From: Arthrobacter roseus
GTDB lineage: Bacteria > Actinomycetota > Actinomycetes > Actinomycetales > Micrococcaceae
DNA length: 64,000 bases
Assembly (NCBI RefSeq): GCF_016907875.1
Contig: NZ_JAFBCU010000001.1
Location: 496,001 to 560,000 of the forward strand
Reading direction: 5' to 3'
Under the pieces are notes generated by a model that worked only from the letters and a program-made list of their open reading frames with translations, had not been told where the DNA came from and did not search any database. Shown here one piece after another: positions 18,897 through 27,521 of this stretch. The translations under genes and the position numbers were made by a program. How positions within the stretch are numbered: position 1 is the first letter of the stretch; each line of letters starts with the position of its first letter.

Positions 18897-20504
18897 ATGG
18901 GCCGTCATCAAACCAAGTCCAGACGTCCGCTTCGTTTCTGGGCAATCGTCATGGGTGTCGCGGGAGTTGCGACGCTCACTGGGGGAATGCTCTCTACTGG
19001 GTTCCTCGGCAGTTTTGGCTCGTGTGAGGAACCAGAACTGTTCACGATCGCTACCGAAAATGACATGGCGTCAGTCCTGCATGAAGTAACGTCCGCGCAG
19101 TCCGCCAGCGAATGCACTCAGTTCACCGTCATTGCAGCTGGACATGAGGCCACGGCAGCCAAGGTTACCGAGGGCAAGGAAACTCCGGATCTGTGGCTGG
19201 CGGACAGCTCCACTCGTGTTCGCCATGTCTCGAGCAAAACCGAACCTGTGCAGATTGCCAACGACTTTGCCGCAACGCCAGCCGTCATCGTGGGCAAGAA
19301 GGGGTCCCTTGCGGAGCCCGCTTCTTGGCTGACCATTCTGCAGGACGACGACGTCCTGCTCGGAAGCCCGGCAAAAACTTCCAGTGGTGAGCTGGCGCTG
19401 CTGAATCTCCTCGGAGAAGCCGCAGCGGGAACCGTGGACCCGGCAACCGTTCAAAGCCTGCTCCCGCTGCTGGCTCAACGCGGTGCAGCATCACCGCCGG
19501 ATGATGTGCAACTCATGCGTGAGGTCGCCGATGAAGGCGGCGCCGCCGTCGTGACGGAACAGAGCTGGACTCGGTTCAGCGATGATGCAGCAGCAAGTGA
19601 CCTCGCGCCCGTGGTTCCAGCCACGGGTAGCGCGTTCCTCGACTACCCGCTCGTTGCCACTGCCGGGTCCGAAGACCGCCGTGCCAGTGCCGTTGAAGCT
19701 GGGAAGAAACTGACTGAGTGGCTCAAGGAAGACCGGGGCCAGAGTAGCCTCAGCACCGCTGGCTTCCGACCCGCCAAGGATGAATCGCTTTCGAACGATC
19801 GGGGTGTGGGAGCTGTTGCTGCACTCAAGGAGCCGGCGGCGAAGAACGTAGACGAGGCACTTCAAGCGCTTGGTCGAGCAGCAATGCCCTACCGTAGTCT
19901 CGTAGTCATAGACGTCTCCGGATCCATGGGCACCAAGGCCGGGCCCGCCACCCGAATGCAGCTGACGGAGAAGGCTGCAGCCATAGGCAGTTCGCTGTTC
20001 CCGGACAATACGTCCATGGGCCTCTGGGCGTTCTCCACCAACCGCGGCCCGAATGGCGAGGATTATAAGGAGCTTCTGCCCATTCGCCCGCTGAGCACAA
20101 AGGTAGACAGTCTGACGCAGCGTGAATTGCTCGTCGATGGAGTGGACAATCTCAGCAGCTTGGTTGGCGGTTTCACGGGTCTATATGACACCACGCTCGC
20201 GGCGTTCCGCACTGTGCAGGCTGGGTATGACCCTCAGTCCGTCAACAGCGTCATTATTTTGACCGACGGCGCTAATCAGGACGATAACTCCATTGACCTG
20301 GCACAACTGCTCGAGGCGCTGAAGACGGAGCAGGACCCCACTCGTCCCGTAATTGTCGTGACGCTTGGTATCACCGAGGACGCCGACGCGGAAACGCTTA
20401 AGCAAATCTCAGCAGTGACCGGTGGCAGCAGCTATACAGCTGTCGAGCCCGACAAAATTCCGACGGTGTTCGTTGACGCACTGCGGGCACGAACGGCTAA
20501 GTAG
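18897..20504 (+). CDS. Membrane-anchored solute-binding-like / von Willebrand factor A protein
   Basis: A 535-aa exported protein with an unusual two-domain make-up. Residues ~12-40 form a signal anchor. Residues ~50-300 resemble a periplasmic-binding-protein fold (FTIATENDMASVL, then TPDLWLADSSTRVRHV and DDVLLGSPAKTSSGELALL). Residues ~340-530 form a vWA domain with a complete metal-ion adhesion site: DVSGSMG, a Thr loop, and ILTDGANQDD. Such proteins probably act outside the cell in metal-dependent protein contacts. ATG 18897 is preceded by AGGAAG; an in-frame start at 18849 would precede this site. It stands alone, with an AT-rich leader of ~290 nt after the 17958-18605 gene. Confidence 0.8.
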   Translation: MGRHQTKSRRPLRFWAIVMGVAGVATLTGGMLSTGFLGSFGSCEEPELFTIATENDMASVLHEVTSAQSASECTQFTVIAAGHEATAAKVTEGKETPDLWLADSSTRVRHVSSKTEPVQIANDFAATPAVIVGKKGSLAEPASWLTILQDDDVLLGSPAKTSSGELALLNLLGEAAAGTVDPATVQSLLPLLAQRGAASPPDDVQLMREVADEGGAAVVTEQSWTRFSDDAAASDLAPVVPATGSAFLDYPLVATAGSEDRRASAVEAGKKLTEWLKEDRGQSSLSTAGFRPAKDESLSNDRGVGAVAALKEPAAKNVDEALQALGRAAMPYRSLVVIDVSGSMGTKAGPATRMQLTEKAAAIGSSLFPDNTSMGLWAFSTNRGPNGEDYKELLPIRPLSTKVDSLTQRELLVDGVDNLSSLVGGFTGLYDTTLAAFRTVQAGYDPQSVNSVIILTDGANQDDNSIDLAQLLEALKTEQDPTRPVIVVTLGITEDADAETLKQISAVTGGSSYTAVEPDKIPTVFVDALRARTAK

Positions 20505-20592
20505 TCACTTGAGTTGCTGTCAGGCCAACAAGGTGCGCTAAAGTTGGGGATGGTCAATTTGGACTCGGCAATAGCCGCCCGGATTGACTGGA

Positions 20593-20665
20593 GGGCCTTT
20601 AGCTCAGTTGGTAGAGCATCGGACTTTTAATCCGTGGGTCGCGGGTTCGAGCCCCGCAGGGCCCA
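20593..20665 (+). tRNA. tRNA-Lys (anticodon TTT)
   Basis: A 73-nt cloverleaf with acceptor GGGCCTT paired to AGGGCCC, D-arm GCTCAGTTGGTAGAGC, anticodon loop CTTTTAA (anticodon TTT) and T-arm GCGGGTTCGAGCCCCGC. The CCA end is not encoded. A long hairpin terminator follows 12 nt downstream. Confidence 0.95.
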
Positions 20666-20676
20666 CCCTCCTCGCG

Positions 20677-20725
20677 AAGAGACAGACCCCGGAACACGTG
20701 AATCGTGTTCCGGGGTCTGTCTCTT
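20677..20725 (+). terminator. 22-bp perfect hairpin after tRNA-Lys
   Basis: Two 22-nt arms (20677-20698 and 20704-20725) pair perfectly around the 5-nt loop TGAAT. TAAAT follows. It lies between the tRNA and the convergent ZIP gene and could serve both. Confidence 0.85.
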
Positions 20726-20781
20726 TAAATGCCACGCCCGCGCCTCCTACGCGCGGAGCGGTAGGAACGGCAGGACAGGGG

Positions 20782-21546
20782 CTAACTTGCTGTGATCCCC
20801 TGAAGAATGAACGAGGCAAGAAAGCCCAGGGCCGCAATGAGCCCGGTGAGCATGTGCTGTTTCTCGAATGCCTCTGGGATCATGGTGTCCGCGACCATGG
20901 CGAGGATTGCACCGGCGGCTGTCGCAGTGATGAAGGCAAGAGTAGGCCCGCTGGCGTTATCGAGCAGAGCGAAACCGAGCAGGGCCGAGGCGCCGCACGC
21001 CATCGCAATTCCGCTCCACAGGAAGAAAACATACTTAGCACTACGACCAGCCTTCTTCATCCCAGCGGTGCTTGACAGTCCTTCGGGGATGTTGGATATG
21101 AAAATCGCTGCCAAGACCGCCGGGTTCACCGCACCGGTCGTCACCAATCCGACGCCGAGGACCACGGACTCAGGTATCCCGTCGAGGAGAGCGCCAAGAG
21201 CGATCGCATTACCGCTGCCGCCTTGGTCCTGCTCCGACGGTTGCTGAGTGCCGGAACGCTTTCGATGTTTGGCTCCCCGACGCGCCAGAATCGTGTTGGC
21301 CCCAACATAGACGATCGCTCCCATGAGAAAACCGAGTGCGGTGGGCCATAAGCCACCGGTCTCGCGAGCCTCAGCGACGAGTTCGAAGGATAGCGCTGAG
21401 ATGAGTACGCCTGCGCCAAACGCCATGACCAGGGCCACTACCTTGTCCGGCACCGTCCATTTCCAGGCAATCGCGCAACCTAGAACGAGCGCTGCGCCCG
21501 CGACGGTCCCCCACGCGAGGGCCTGGAACCAGCCTGGAATACTCAT
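20782..21546 (-). CDS. ZIP-family metal transporter
   Basis: A 254-aa membrane protein with eight hydrophobic segments, the length and layout of the ZIP/GufA zinc (or iron) uptake family. Family hallmarks are GAGVLISALSFELVAEA in TM2-3, GALLDGIPESVVLG (the metal-binding DGxPE in TM4) and FISNIPEGLSSTAGM (TM5 NxPEG). The loop between TM3 and TM4 is basic and Gln/Ser-rich rather than His-rich. ATG 21546 is the start. It is divergent from the NADH dehydrogenase gene across a region with a 15-bp inverted repeat. Confidence 0.9.
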   Translation of the reverse strand: MSIPGWFQALAWGTVAGAALVLGCAIAWKWTVPDKVVALVMAFGAGVLISALSFELVAEARETGGLWPTALGFLMGAIVYVGANTILARRGAKHRKRSGTQQPSEQDQGGSGNAIALGALLDGIPESVVLGVGLVTTGAVNPAVLAAIFISNIPEGLSSTAGMKKAGRSAKYVFFLWSGIAMACGASALLGFALLDNASGPTLAFITATAAGAILAMVADTMIPEAFEKQHMLTGLIAALGFLASFILQGITAS

Positions 21547-21585
21547 GGTCAGACTCTAGTCACGACATTCGTGCGACAAAAGCGC

Positions 21586-21635
21586 GGCGGAGGTGCAGAC
21601 ACGTTGTTTCGGGACCACGCGTCTGCACCTCCGCC
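21586..21635. repeat. 15-bp inverted repeat in the zip/ndh divergent promoter region
   Basis: Arms 21586-21600 and 21621-21635 (GGCGGAGGTGCAGAC and its complement) are perfect and 20 nt apart. The position between divergent starts suggests an operator or a mobile palindrome rather than a terminator. Confidence 0.6.
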
Positions 21636-21800
21636 ACGCATTGGCGCGAGGGCGTCCGCCGGAAAGCACCCGTGCAGTAGTAAGGGTGCTGCCCTTGTTC
21701 TTAGCGGCCAGAATGGGCAGACTGGGTTTAAGAACCGGCATGGACGGATCGAGCACCGATTCGTTGGCCGATCAGCAGTGGGTGGAAGGAAGGCGGACAC

Positions 21801-23177
21801 ATGACTTCATCCGGGAAGACCCGAGTTCTCATTCTGGGCGGCGGATACGTGGGCTTGTACACAGCGTGGGGCCTCCAGAAGCAACTGGGCAATGTGCCGC
21901 TGGATATCACGGTGCTCGAGCCAAACCCTTACATGACGTATCAGCCGCTGCTGCCCGAGGTGGCTGGCGGCCACGTCCTTTCGAGCGACGTCGCGGTCAA
22001 CCTCCGCCGGACGTTGAAGAAGTGCCACGTCCTGCGGGGCGAACTCGCCAGTCTGGACTGCGAGGCCCGTACGGCTGAGGCTCTGCTGATGGGCGGCAAG
22101 CGCGAAACGTTGACCTATGACCACGTTGTTTTTGCTCTGGGCGCCATCACCCGTGTGTTTCCCACCCCGGGTCTTGAGGAGCACGCCGTCGGCTTCAAGA
22201 CCATTGAGGAGGCGGACTATGTCCGCAACACCATGCTGAACAACGTTGCTTTGGCGGCAGCTACATCGGACCCGGAAGTACGACGGCGGGCGCTGACCTT
22301 CGTTTTCATTGGCGGCGGGTATACGGGAGTGGAGGCCATGGCCGAGCTGCACGACCTATCCAAGACGGCCATCAAGGACTACCCGGAGTTGGAGGAGAAG
22401 GACCTCACCTGGGTACTTGTCGAGGCATTGGACCGGGTTGCGCAGGAAGTTGGCCCGGAGCTCTCGGAATGGACTCTTCAGCGGCTGCGTGAGCGCGGCA
22501 TCGATGTTCGGTTGAAGACCACCATGAAATCCTGCGAGGACTCGGTGGTGGAACTCAGCGACGGTGATAAGTTGCCGTCCGGGTTAATTGTCTGGACCGC
22601 CGGTGTCACACCGAACCCGGTGCTCGACAAGACCAATGTTCCTCGTGGTCCCAAGGGGCACGTCAACGCGAACACCAGAATGCAGGTGATCCGCGAGGAC
22701 GAATCCGTGGTGGAAGGCACCTGGGCTGCCGGCGATAATGCCCAGATTCCCAATCTCACCGAGGAGAAGCAGCCCGCCTATTATCCACCGAATGCGCAGA
22801 ACGCTGTCCGGCAGGCGAAGCTGCTTGCCCGAAACATTGCTGCGGCTGTGCGCGGCGAAGAGATTCGGGAGTATCGGCACAAGTCGCTCGGTGCTCTGGC
22901 CGAGTTCGGCGTGGGAAAAGGCGCTGCGAACATTCGTGGTCTGAAGCTCCGCGGGCTGCCGGCCTGGCTGGCACACCGGGCCTATCACGGCATGGCCCTG
23001 CCCACGTTCAACCGCAAATGGCGGGTCATCACTCGGTGGTTGACGGACGCCGTCGCCAAACCGAATGTCTCATCGTTGGCCGCGGTCGAGAATCCTCGTC
23101 GGGATTTCGTGGAAGGATTGCGGGAGCAGCGGGAACAACGGGAACGCCAGGATCGTGAGAAGAAGCAGGACGGTTGA
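21801..23177 (+). CDS. ndh: Type II NADH:quinone dehydrogenase (NDH-2)
   Basis: A single-subunit, non-proton-pumping respiratory enzyme that passes electrons from NADH through FAD to menaquinone at the membrane surface; 458 aa. The N-terminal FAD fold is LILGGGYVGLYTAWGL, with PYMTYQPLLPEVAGG typical of NDH-2. The NADH fold is FVFIGGGYTGVEAMAEL. The conserved C-terminal FAD contact is AAGDNAQIPN, and YYPPNAQNAVRQA matches the quinone-site segment. A basic tail follows (REQREQRERQDREKKQDG). ATG 21801 follows GGAAGG. Confidence 0.93.
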   Translation: MTSSGKTRVLILGGGYVGLYTAWGLQKQLGNVPLDITVLEPNPYMTYQPLLPEVAGGHVLSSDVAVNLRRTLKKCHVLRGELASLDCEARTAEALLMGGKRETLTYDHVVFALGAITRVFPTPGLEEHAVGFKTIEEADYVRNTMLNNVALAAATSDPEVRRRALTFVFIGGGYTGVEAMAELHDLSKTAIKDYPELEEKDLTWVLVEALDRVAQEVGPELSEWTLQRLRERGIDVRLKTTMKSCEDSVVELSDGDKLPSGLIVWTAGVTPNPVLDKTNVPRGPKGHVNANTRMQVIREDESVVEGTWAAGDNAQIPNLTEEKQPAYYPPNAQNAVRQAKLLARNIAAAVRGEEIREYRHKSLGALAEFGVGKGAANIRGLKLRGLPAWLAHRAYHGMALPTFNRKWRVITRWLTDAVAKPNVSSLAAVENPRRDFVEGLREQREQRERQDREKKQDG

Positions 23178-23207
23178 CGTACAACTGTTGACGCAAGAGG
23201 AAGGACC

Positions 23208-23762
23208 GTGGACATGCTGGTTTTGTTGATAGCTGGCATTGCCATTGCGTTGACGGCAATTGGTACAGCTGTTGCGGTTAACGCCGCTGCCTCGCGGCAG
23301 CATGGTGGGGACGCGATTTTTTGGTACGGGTTTGTCGGCGTCACGGCGCTGATCGCTGAAGTGGTGTGGCTTGCGGTCGCTGAGCCGTCGTTGGCTGCCT
23401 TAGGCGTCGTTTTTGCTGCTGCCTGGACAGGAGCAGCGAGCTGGTGGCTCGCAAGGACTTACCGGCGACGCCGGGTGGACCTACGTCAGTCACTGACCGA
23501 TGCGCGTTGGCGAGAATTGGAAAAACGGCACGACGTCGTCGTTTCGCGATGGGCTGCCTACGAACTGGATCCGGCGTTGGCTATTGCCCACCCGGAGCTG
23601 ACGGACGCGCGGGTACCGGAGGTCGCGGCTGTGATCCGGGCTCTCAAGCGGGCCACGCGGGCGCGGAACCGCCTGGCTGACCGCGGCGCGTACGCGCGGT
23701 CGGTGGAGGATCTCGAGGTCGCGTTCGACACTGCGGAGGGCGGGATCAGTCTCGGGTCCTGA
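23208..23762 (+). CDS. Hypothetical membrane protein
   Basis: A 184-aa protein with three hydrophobic segments in the first ~85 residues (MLVLLIAGIAIALTAIG, WYGFVGVTALIAEVVWLAV, LAALGVVFAAAWTGAASWWL). A basic stretch (RTYRRRRVDLRQ) and an Arg/Ala-rich cytoplasmic helical tail follow. No family is recognised. It starts 30 nt after ndh and may be its operon partner. Its end overlaps the 3' end of the convergent glutaminase gene by 17 nt. Confidence 0.65.
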   Translation: MDMLVLLIAGIAIALTAIGTAVAVNAAASRQHGGDAIFWYGFVGVTALIAEVVWLAVAEPSLAALGVVFAAAWTGAASWWLARTYRRRRVDLRQSLTDARWRELEKRHDVVVSRWAAYELDPALAIAHPELTDARVPEVAAVIRALKRATRARNRLADRGAYARSVEDLEVAFDTAEGGISLGS

Positions 23763-25572
23763 CGGCCATTTCCCGCAGTTGCTGATCAACCCTGACGTAG
23801 GCGTCTCTGGTGAGTGCCTTCCAGAGGGCGACGGATAACCGAGGGTTCTCTTCTTCCAGCGTGTCGATCGTTGCGGCTTCGAGTAGCTTGATCGATACCT
23901 TGCCGACAGCCTTCACCGTAGTCTCTTGACGGTCCTCGCTGCCCAGCGCCAGCTCACCGAACGTCATGCCGGCGGAAAGCTTGGCTGTCTGTACCCGGTC
24001 CCCTGAGGTGTCTCTGAGAAAACCGGCCACGGTCCCGGACTCAATGAAGTGGACGCCGCCAAACTTTTGTCCCACACGTCGAATGATGTCGCCGGCGTCG
24101 TAGGTGCGTTCCACCATGAGTTCCTGAAGGGCATTGGCGTCGGCATCGCTCATGGTTCCCAGTGCGGGACTGTTGCGGGCTTCTACCTTCGAGGGTAGGC
24201 AGAGTTCATTTCCGTAGCGGCGAATCAGTGTGGATTCACACCATTCGACGGCTCCTGAGCGAGTGTCGAAGACGGGTACCGGCGATTTTTCGTGTTCCGG
24301 TGTCGACTCGAGGTAGGAGGCTACTTTGGACTCGGGGTCAACTAGGAGGAGCGTGCGGTTCTCATTTTTTAGTTCCTGCCAGGCAGATACGAGCATGCGG
24401 AGACTGATTTCGGCTACTTCGTCTACCCGACGGATGTCGAGGACCACGTGTTCCACGTCGGCGGGTAATTCGGTAATGGCCCGTACCATTGCTTCCGCTC
24501 CCGCGAAGAGTAGGTCACCCTGGAGTTCGAGCACTCTGGCGCGGTATCCGTGCTCCTCGAGAACTTCTGCGGATTCGTCGTTGCGCCGAATGCCGGAGGG
24601 CGCGTTGGTGATGGGGTAGCTGCTGCGAACTGTCGATCGACCGGTCCTGCCAGCACGGACAAAGTGAAGTTCCAGTTCACGCGAGATGCGTTCGCACGCC
24701 GCCATGCCGCGTACGCTGTGGCCGAACGCGTCCAGTGGTGGTGCGAAGACAGCTAGCCCCACCTGGCCGGGGAGGACCGCAATGATGCCGCCGCCAACGC
24801 CGGATTTGGCTGGCATCCCAACGCTCGTCACCCATTCGCCGGCGGCGTCGTACATGCCGCAGGTGGTCATGACACTGAGTACGCGCTCGACGACGTCCAC
24901 TTCCATGACGCGCTGTCCAATGAAAGGATTCACGCCGTTATTGGCCAGAGTTGCGGCCATCACTGCGAGGTCCCGGCAGTCCACCTGTACGGAGCACTGC
25001 ATGAAGTAGTCCTTCAGGACCGGGTTGGGGTCCGTCTCGAGAATGCCGAAGTTCCGCAGCATGTGACCGATGGCGCGGTTGCGGTGGCCGTTGACGAGCT
25101 CGGAGGTGAAGACGTCGTCGTCGATGTCAAGATCCCGGCCCGCGTAGGAGGAGTAGGCGTTCAGGATGCGGGTTGGTCGCGATCCGTTGGTGCCCCCGCG
25201 TACCAGCGAGACGGCTGCTATGGCGCCCGCGTTGATCATCGGGTTCATGGGCCGGCCGGTGCCGGGTTCTAGAGAGATCTCGTTGAATGAGTCTCCGGAG
25301 GGTTCCACGTCGATCTTTTCATCCACGGCCTCAAACCCGATGTCCTCCAGCGCCAATGCGTAGGTGAAGGGCTTCGAGATGGACTGGATGCTGAAATTTG
25401 TCCGCGTGTCTCCGGTCTCGTAGACGTAGCCGTCCACGGTTGCCAAAGTGATGCCAAAAAGGTCCGGATTCACGGTTGCCAGTTCCGGTATGTACGACGC
25501 CGGTTCTCCACCGTTTATTTTCAGGGTTTCGTGATGGACGTCCTCAAGGAACTTCTCGATTGGCGACTTCAT
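23746..25572 (-). CDS. glsA: Glutaminase with C-terminal STAS and cyclic-nucleotide-binding domains
   Basis: Glutaminase hydrolyses glutamine to glutamate and ammonia. The 608-aa protein is twice the usual ~310 aa. Residues ~1-310 are a complete glutaminase: FSIQSISKPFTYALAL (the Ser-x-x-Lys catalytic pair), NPMINAGAIA, and GVGGGIIAVLPGQVGLAV. Residues ~340-450 form a STAS domain (EHVVLDIRRVDEVAEISLRML) of the anti-sigma-antagonist type. Residues ~475-600 form a cNMP-binding/FNR-like beta-roll (AGDIIRRVGQKFGGVHFIESG, GMTFGELALGSED). The fusion implies allosteric control by a ligand or partner. ATG 25572 is the start. It is a single gene, convergent with the preceding gene. Confidence 0.92.
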   Translation of the reverse strand: MKSPIEKFLEDVHHETLKINGGEPASYIPELATVNPDLFGITLATVDGYVYETGDTRTNFSIQSISKPFTYALALEDIGFEAVDEKIDVEPSGDSFNEISLEPGTGRPMNPMINAGAIAAVSLVRGGTNGSRPTRILNAYSSYAGRDLDIDDDVFTSELVNGHRNRAIGHMLRNFGILETDPNPVLKDYFMQCSVQVDCRDLAVMAATLANNGVNPFIGQRVMEVDVVERVLSVMTTCGMYDAAGEWVTSVGMPAKSGVGGGIIAVLPGQVGLAVFAPPLDAFGHSVRGMAACERISRELELHFVRAGRTGRSTVRSSYPITNAPSGIRRNDESAEVLEEHGYRARVLELQGDLLFAGAEAMVRAITELPADVEHVVLDIRRVDEVAEISLRMLVSAWQELKNENRTLLLVDPESKVASYLESTPEHEKSPVPVFDTRSGAVEWCESTLIRRYGNELCLPSKVEARNSPALGTMSDADANALQELMVERTYDAGDIIRRVGQKFGGVHFIESGTVAGFLRDTSGDRVQTAKLSAGMTFGELALGSEDRQETTVKAVGKVSIKLLEAATIDTLEEENPRLSVALWKALTRDAYVRVDQQLREMAVRTRD

Positions 25573-25662
25573 TCCATAAGGCTAGCCGGGCCCGCGCCCG
25601 GTGCGGTACCACGTGAACGCGGCGATCTTGTCACGGACGCGCACAAGTGGGACGCTCGCAGT

Positions 25663-25950
25663 ATGAACGAGGACAACACAGTAATCAGGAACGAAGAGCG
25701 GAACCGCTATGAGATCACCGTGGATGGGGACGTGGCCGGGTTCATCGATTTCCGTGAGGGCGAGGGGTACATGGATTTTGTGCACACAGAGGTCAAGGAG
25801 AACTTTTCCGGTCAGGGATTGGCAGGCCAGTTGACCAAGGGGGCGGTTTCTGACGCCGTCTCGACGGGTGCCATGGTGAAGCCGACGTGTACCTACGTGG
25901 CTAAGTGGTTTCAGAAGCATCCAGAGTTCCGGGAGTACGTAGCCGATTAG
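25663..25950 (+). CDS. Small GNAT-type N-acetyltransferase (YjdJ/NATD1-like)
   Basis: A 95-aa minimal acetyltransferase. The core shows GFIDFREGEGYMDFVHTEV, the acetyl-CoA loop FSGQGLAGQLTKGAVSDA, and the family ending PTCTYVAKWFQKHPEFREY. The acceptor is unknown. ATG 25663 fits the family length; the upstream in-frame ATG at 25531 would extend into the glutaminase promoter and is rejected. It is divergent from the glutaminase gene, with 90 nt between them. Confidence 0.85.
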   Translation: MNEDNTVIRNEERNRYEITVDGDVAGFIDFREGEGYMDFVHTEVKENFSGQGLAGQLTKGAVSDAVSTGAMVKPTCTYVAKWFQKHPEFREYVAD

Positions 25951-25963
25951 GTCCGGGCACAAG

Positions 25964-26010
25964 CTGACCCCGCCTTCTACGTATGGGGGGACAGCAGAAA
26001 GCGGGGCCAG
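25964..26010 (+). terminator. Hairpin terminator after the small acetyltransferase
   Basis: 15-nt arms (25964-25978 and 25996-26010), with two mismatches, enclose a 17-nt loop. It is located 13 nt after the stop. Confidence 0.65.
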
Positions 26011-26061
26011 TGAAACCAGTATAGTTGCATGCTGGTAGTCCACGTCCAATCGGAAGGTTTC

Positions 26062-26790
26062 ATGACTGTTCCGGCCAAGTCTTTTCAACGATGGCGACTC
26101 GACGTTGCGCCCGAAACCACCCTGGCTGAGCTTTGCCGGCAGGCTGGTCTCAAGAGGACCACCCTCGCCCAGCAACTGGTGCGCGGAAAGGTAAGTGTTT
26201 CCGCGGTCGTAGCGATTTCCCGGGGCATCGGACTGTATCCCGTGAACGAGTTGTCGTTCTTCGACCGGTTCAGTGATGTGGCTGCGGGGGTTCGTGCGCC
26301 GACAATGGTGGAGTTGCTGAGCCAAGTCTCACACCTGGATGTCATGGCGTACCTTGTTCAGCGGAGCCGGGCCAGCAGTGGGGGATCTCCGGAGCCCCAG
26401 CTCGGAGCCTTTCCGCATGCAGCTTCGGTGCGGATGTGGCTTGAGGCCATAGATCGCGGAGATCTTCGGCAGGCCGTGGCGAATGTGAGCGGTGTTGCGC
26501 CACAGAACATTTCGGCAGCAGTCAGCGTAAACCGGCTGAGTCCTCATTTGGCTGTTGTCTCAGCGCGCCTAGCCGAAGTGTCGTTGACCAGCGGCCTTGT
26601 TGTCACTGGCGTCCTCACGCCAGAAGAGGGCGGTTGGGCTAGTGGTGGCCGCAGTGCTGCGCTTAAGCAGATGAGTGATGGCGAACTCGTGGCACTGACA
26701 CAGGGAAGACTTGAGGAAATGGCCAAGGCCGTCAGGAAGCATGAGCGGGATGAAGAACGCAGCCGTGAAGTCTGCGAGACACTGGGATGA
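26062..26790 (+). CDS. Uncharacterised protein with N-terminal HTH-like region
   Basis: A 242-aa soluble protein of unknown family. Residues ~15-55 look like a Cro/XRE-type helix-turn-helix (TLAELCRQAGLKRTTLAQQLVRG, then VSVSAVVAISRGIGL). Residues ~70-180 are mixed alpha/beta (VELLSQVSHLDVMAYLVQR, RMWLEAIDRGDLRQAVANV). The C-terminus is a charged helix (KAVRKHERDEERSREVCETLG). ATG 26062 follows GGAAGG. The stop overlaps the next start (ATGA), so it is translated with the following membrane protein. A transcriptional regulator is possible but not established. Confidence 0.65.
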   Translation: MTVPAKSFQRWRLDVAPETTLAELCRQAGLKRTTLAQQLVRGKVSVSAVVAISRGIGLYPVNELSFFDRFSDVAAGVRAPTMVELLSQVSHLDVMAYLVQRSRASSGGSPEPQLGAFPHAASVRMWLEAIDRGDLRQAVANVSGVAPQNISAAVSVNRLSPHLAVVSARLAEVSLTSGLVVTGVLTPEEGGWASGGRSAALKQMSDGELVALTQGRLEEMAKAVRKHERDEERSREVCETLG

Positions 26791-27512
26791 ACGCTGATGT
26801 CATCAAATATGTGGTGCTCGCAGTGGTCTTCGTTGGACTGCTGATGCGGTTGAAACCGACTATCGAGGGTAGGAACAACAGCATTTTCATTGCTCTTGCC
26901 CTCATGTTTCTCGGGATCGCGTTGAGTATCGAATCTATTTACCTGGTCGTGGATGGCACCCTTGGCGGGCACAATTACGCCAACCTCGTGATCCGCTTTG
27001 TGGTGTTCATTGCTTTCCTCATTTTCGGCGTCAAGATGGCAAAGGCCTTCAGTGCCCCATGGGCTGGCTGGTTGATCGTTGGTCCTGTTGGCCTTGTTGT
27101 ACTCGGTGCGTGTGCGGTGCTGGCCATCGTGTTCTTCGTCATGAGCGACCTGCCTCAGTCGTCGGTGGGTCTTCACGACTATGGCAACCAAGAACTGGTC
27201 CAGTGGTACGGCAGAGTCGGCAGGATTTACCCCGCGTATGTGGCAGCCTGCTTGATAGTGCCTGCGGCCACGTGCGCGTTGTCCAGCAGTGCTGCGGCGT
27301 TCACTCGGACCGCTGCGGCTTTTTTGGCAGCGGCCTTTTCCATCATGACGTGCTATGAAATTGGTCGGGAGCTCTGGTTGGTTCATGGCATCTGGGATGT
27401 CATCCTTCCCTTCGGCGCGGCGTTCTTATTGGCAGTCGGCCTGATCCTTTTCGTCGTTGCGCGCTATAGCGCGCAACGGACCAAGCGACCCAAAGCGTTA
27501 CCCGACTGTTAG
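26787..27512 (+). CDS. Uncharacterised polytopic membrane protein coupled to the HTH gene
   Basis: A 241-aa protein with about seven hydrophobic segments (for example YVVLAVVFVGLLMRL, IFIALALMFLGIALSI, LVIRFVVFIAFLIFGV, LIVGPVGLVVLGACAVLAIVFFVM, AAFLAAAFSIMTCYEI, LPFGAAFLLAVGLILFVVA). Loops are short and no enzymatic motif is seen. The start overlaps the upstream stop by 4 nt (ATGA). The strict two-gene coupling suggests the soluble HTH protein and this membrane protein function together. An AT-rich segment follows the stop. Confidence 0.65.
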   Translation: MNADVIKYVVLAVVFVGLLMRLKPTIEGRNNSIFIALALMFLGIALSIESIYLVVDGTLGGHNYANLVIRFVVFIAFLIFGVKMAKAFSAPWAGWLIVGPVGLVVLGACAVLAIVFFVMSDLPQSSVGLHDYGNQELVQWYGRVGRIYPAYVAACLIVPAATCALSSSAAAFTRTAAAFLAAAFSIMTCYEIGRELWLVHGIWDVILPFGAAFLLAVGLILFVVARYSAQRTKRPKALPDC

Positions 27513-27521
27513 GTGGATCTG

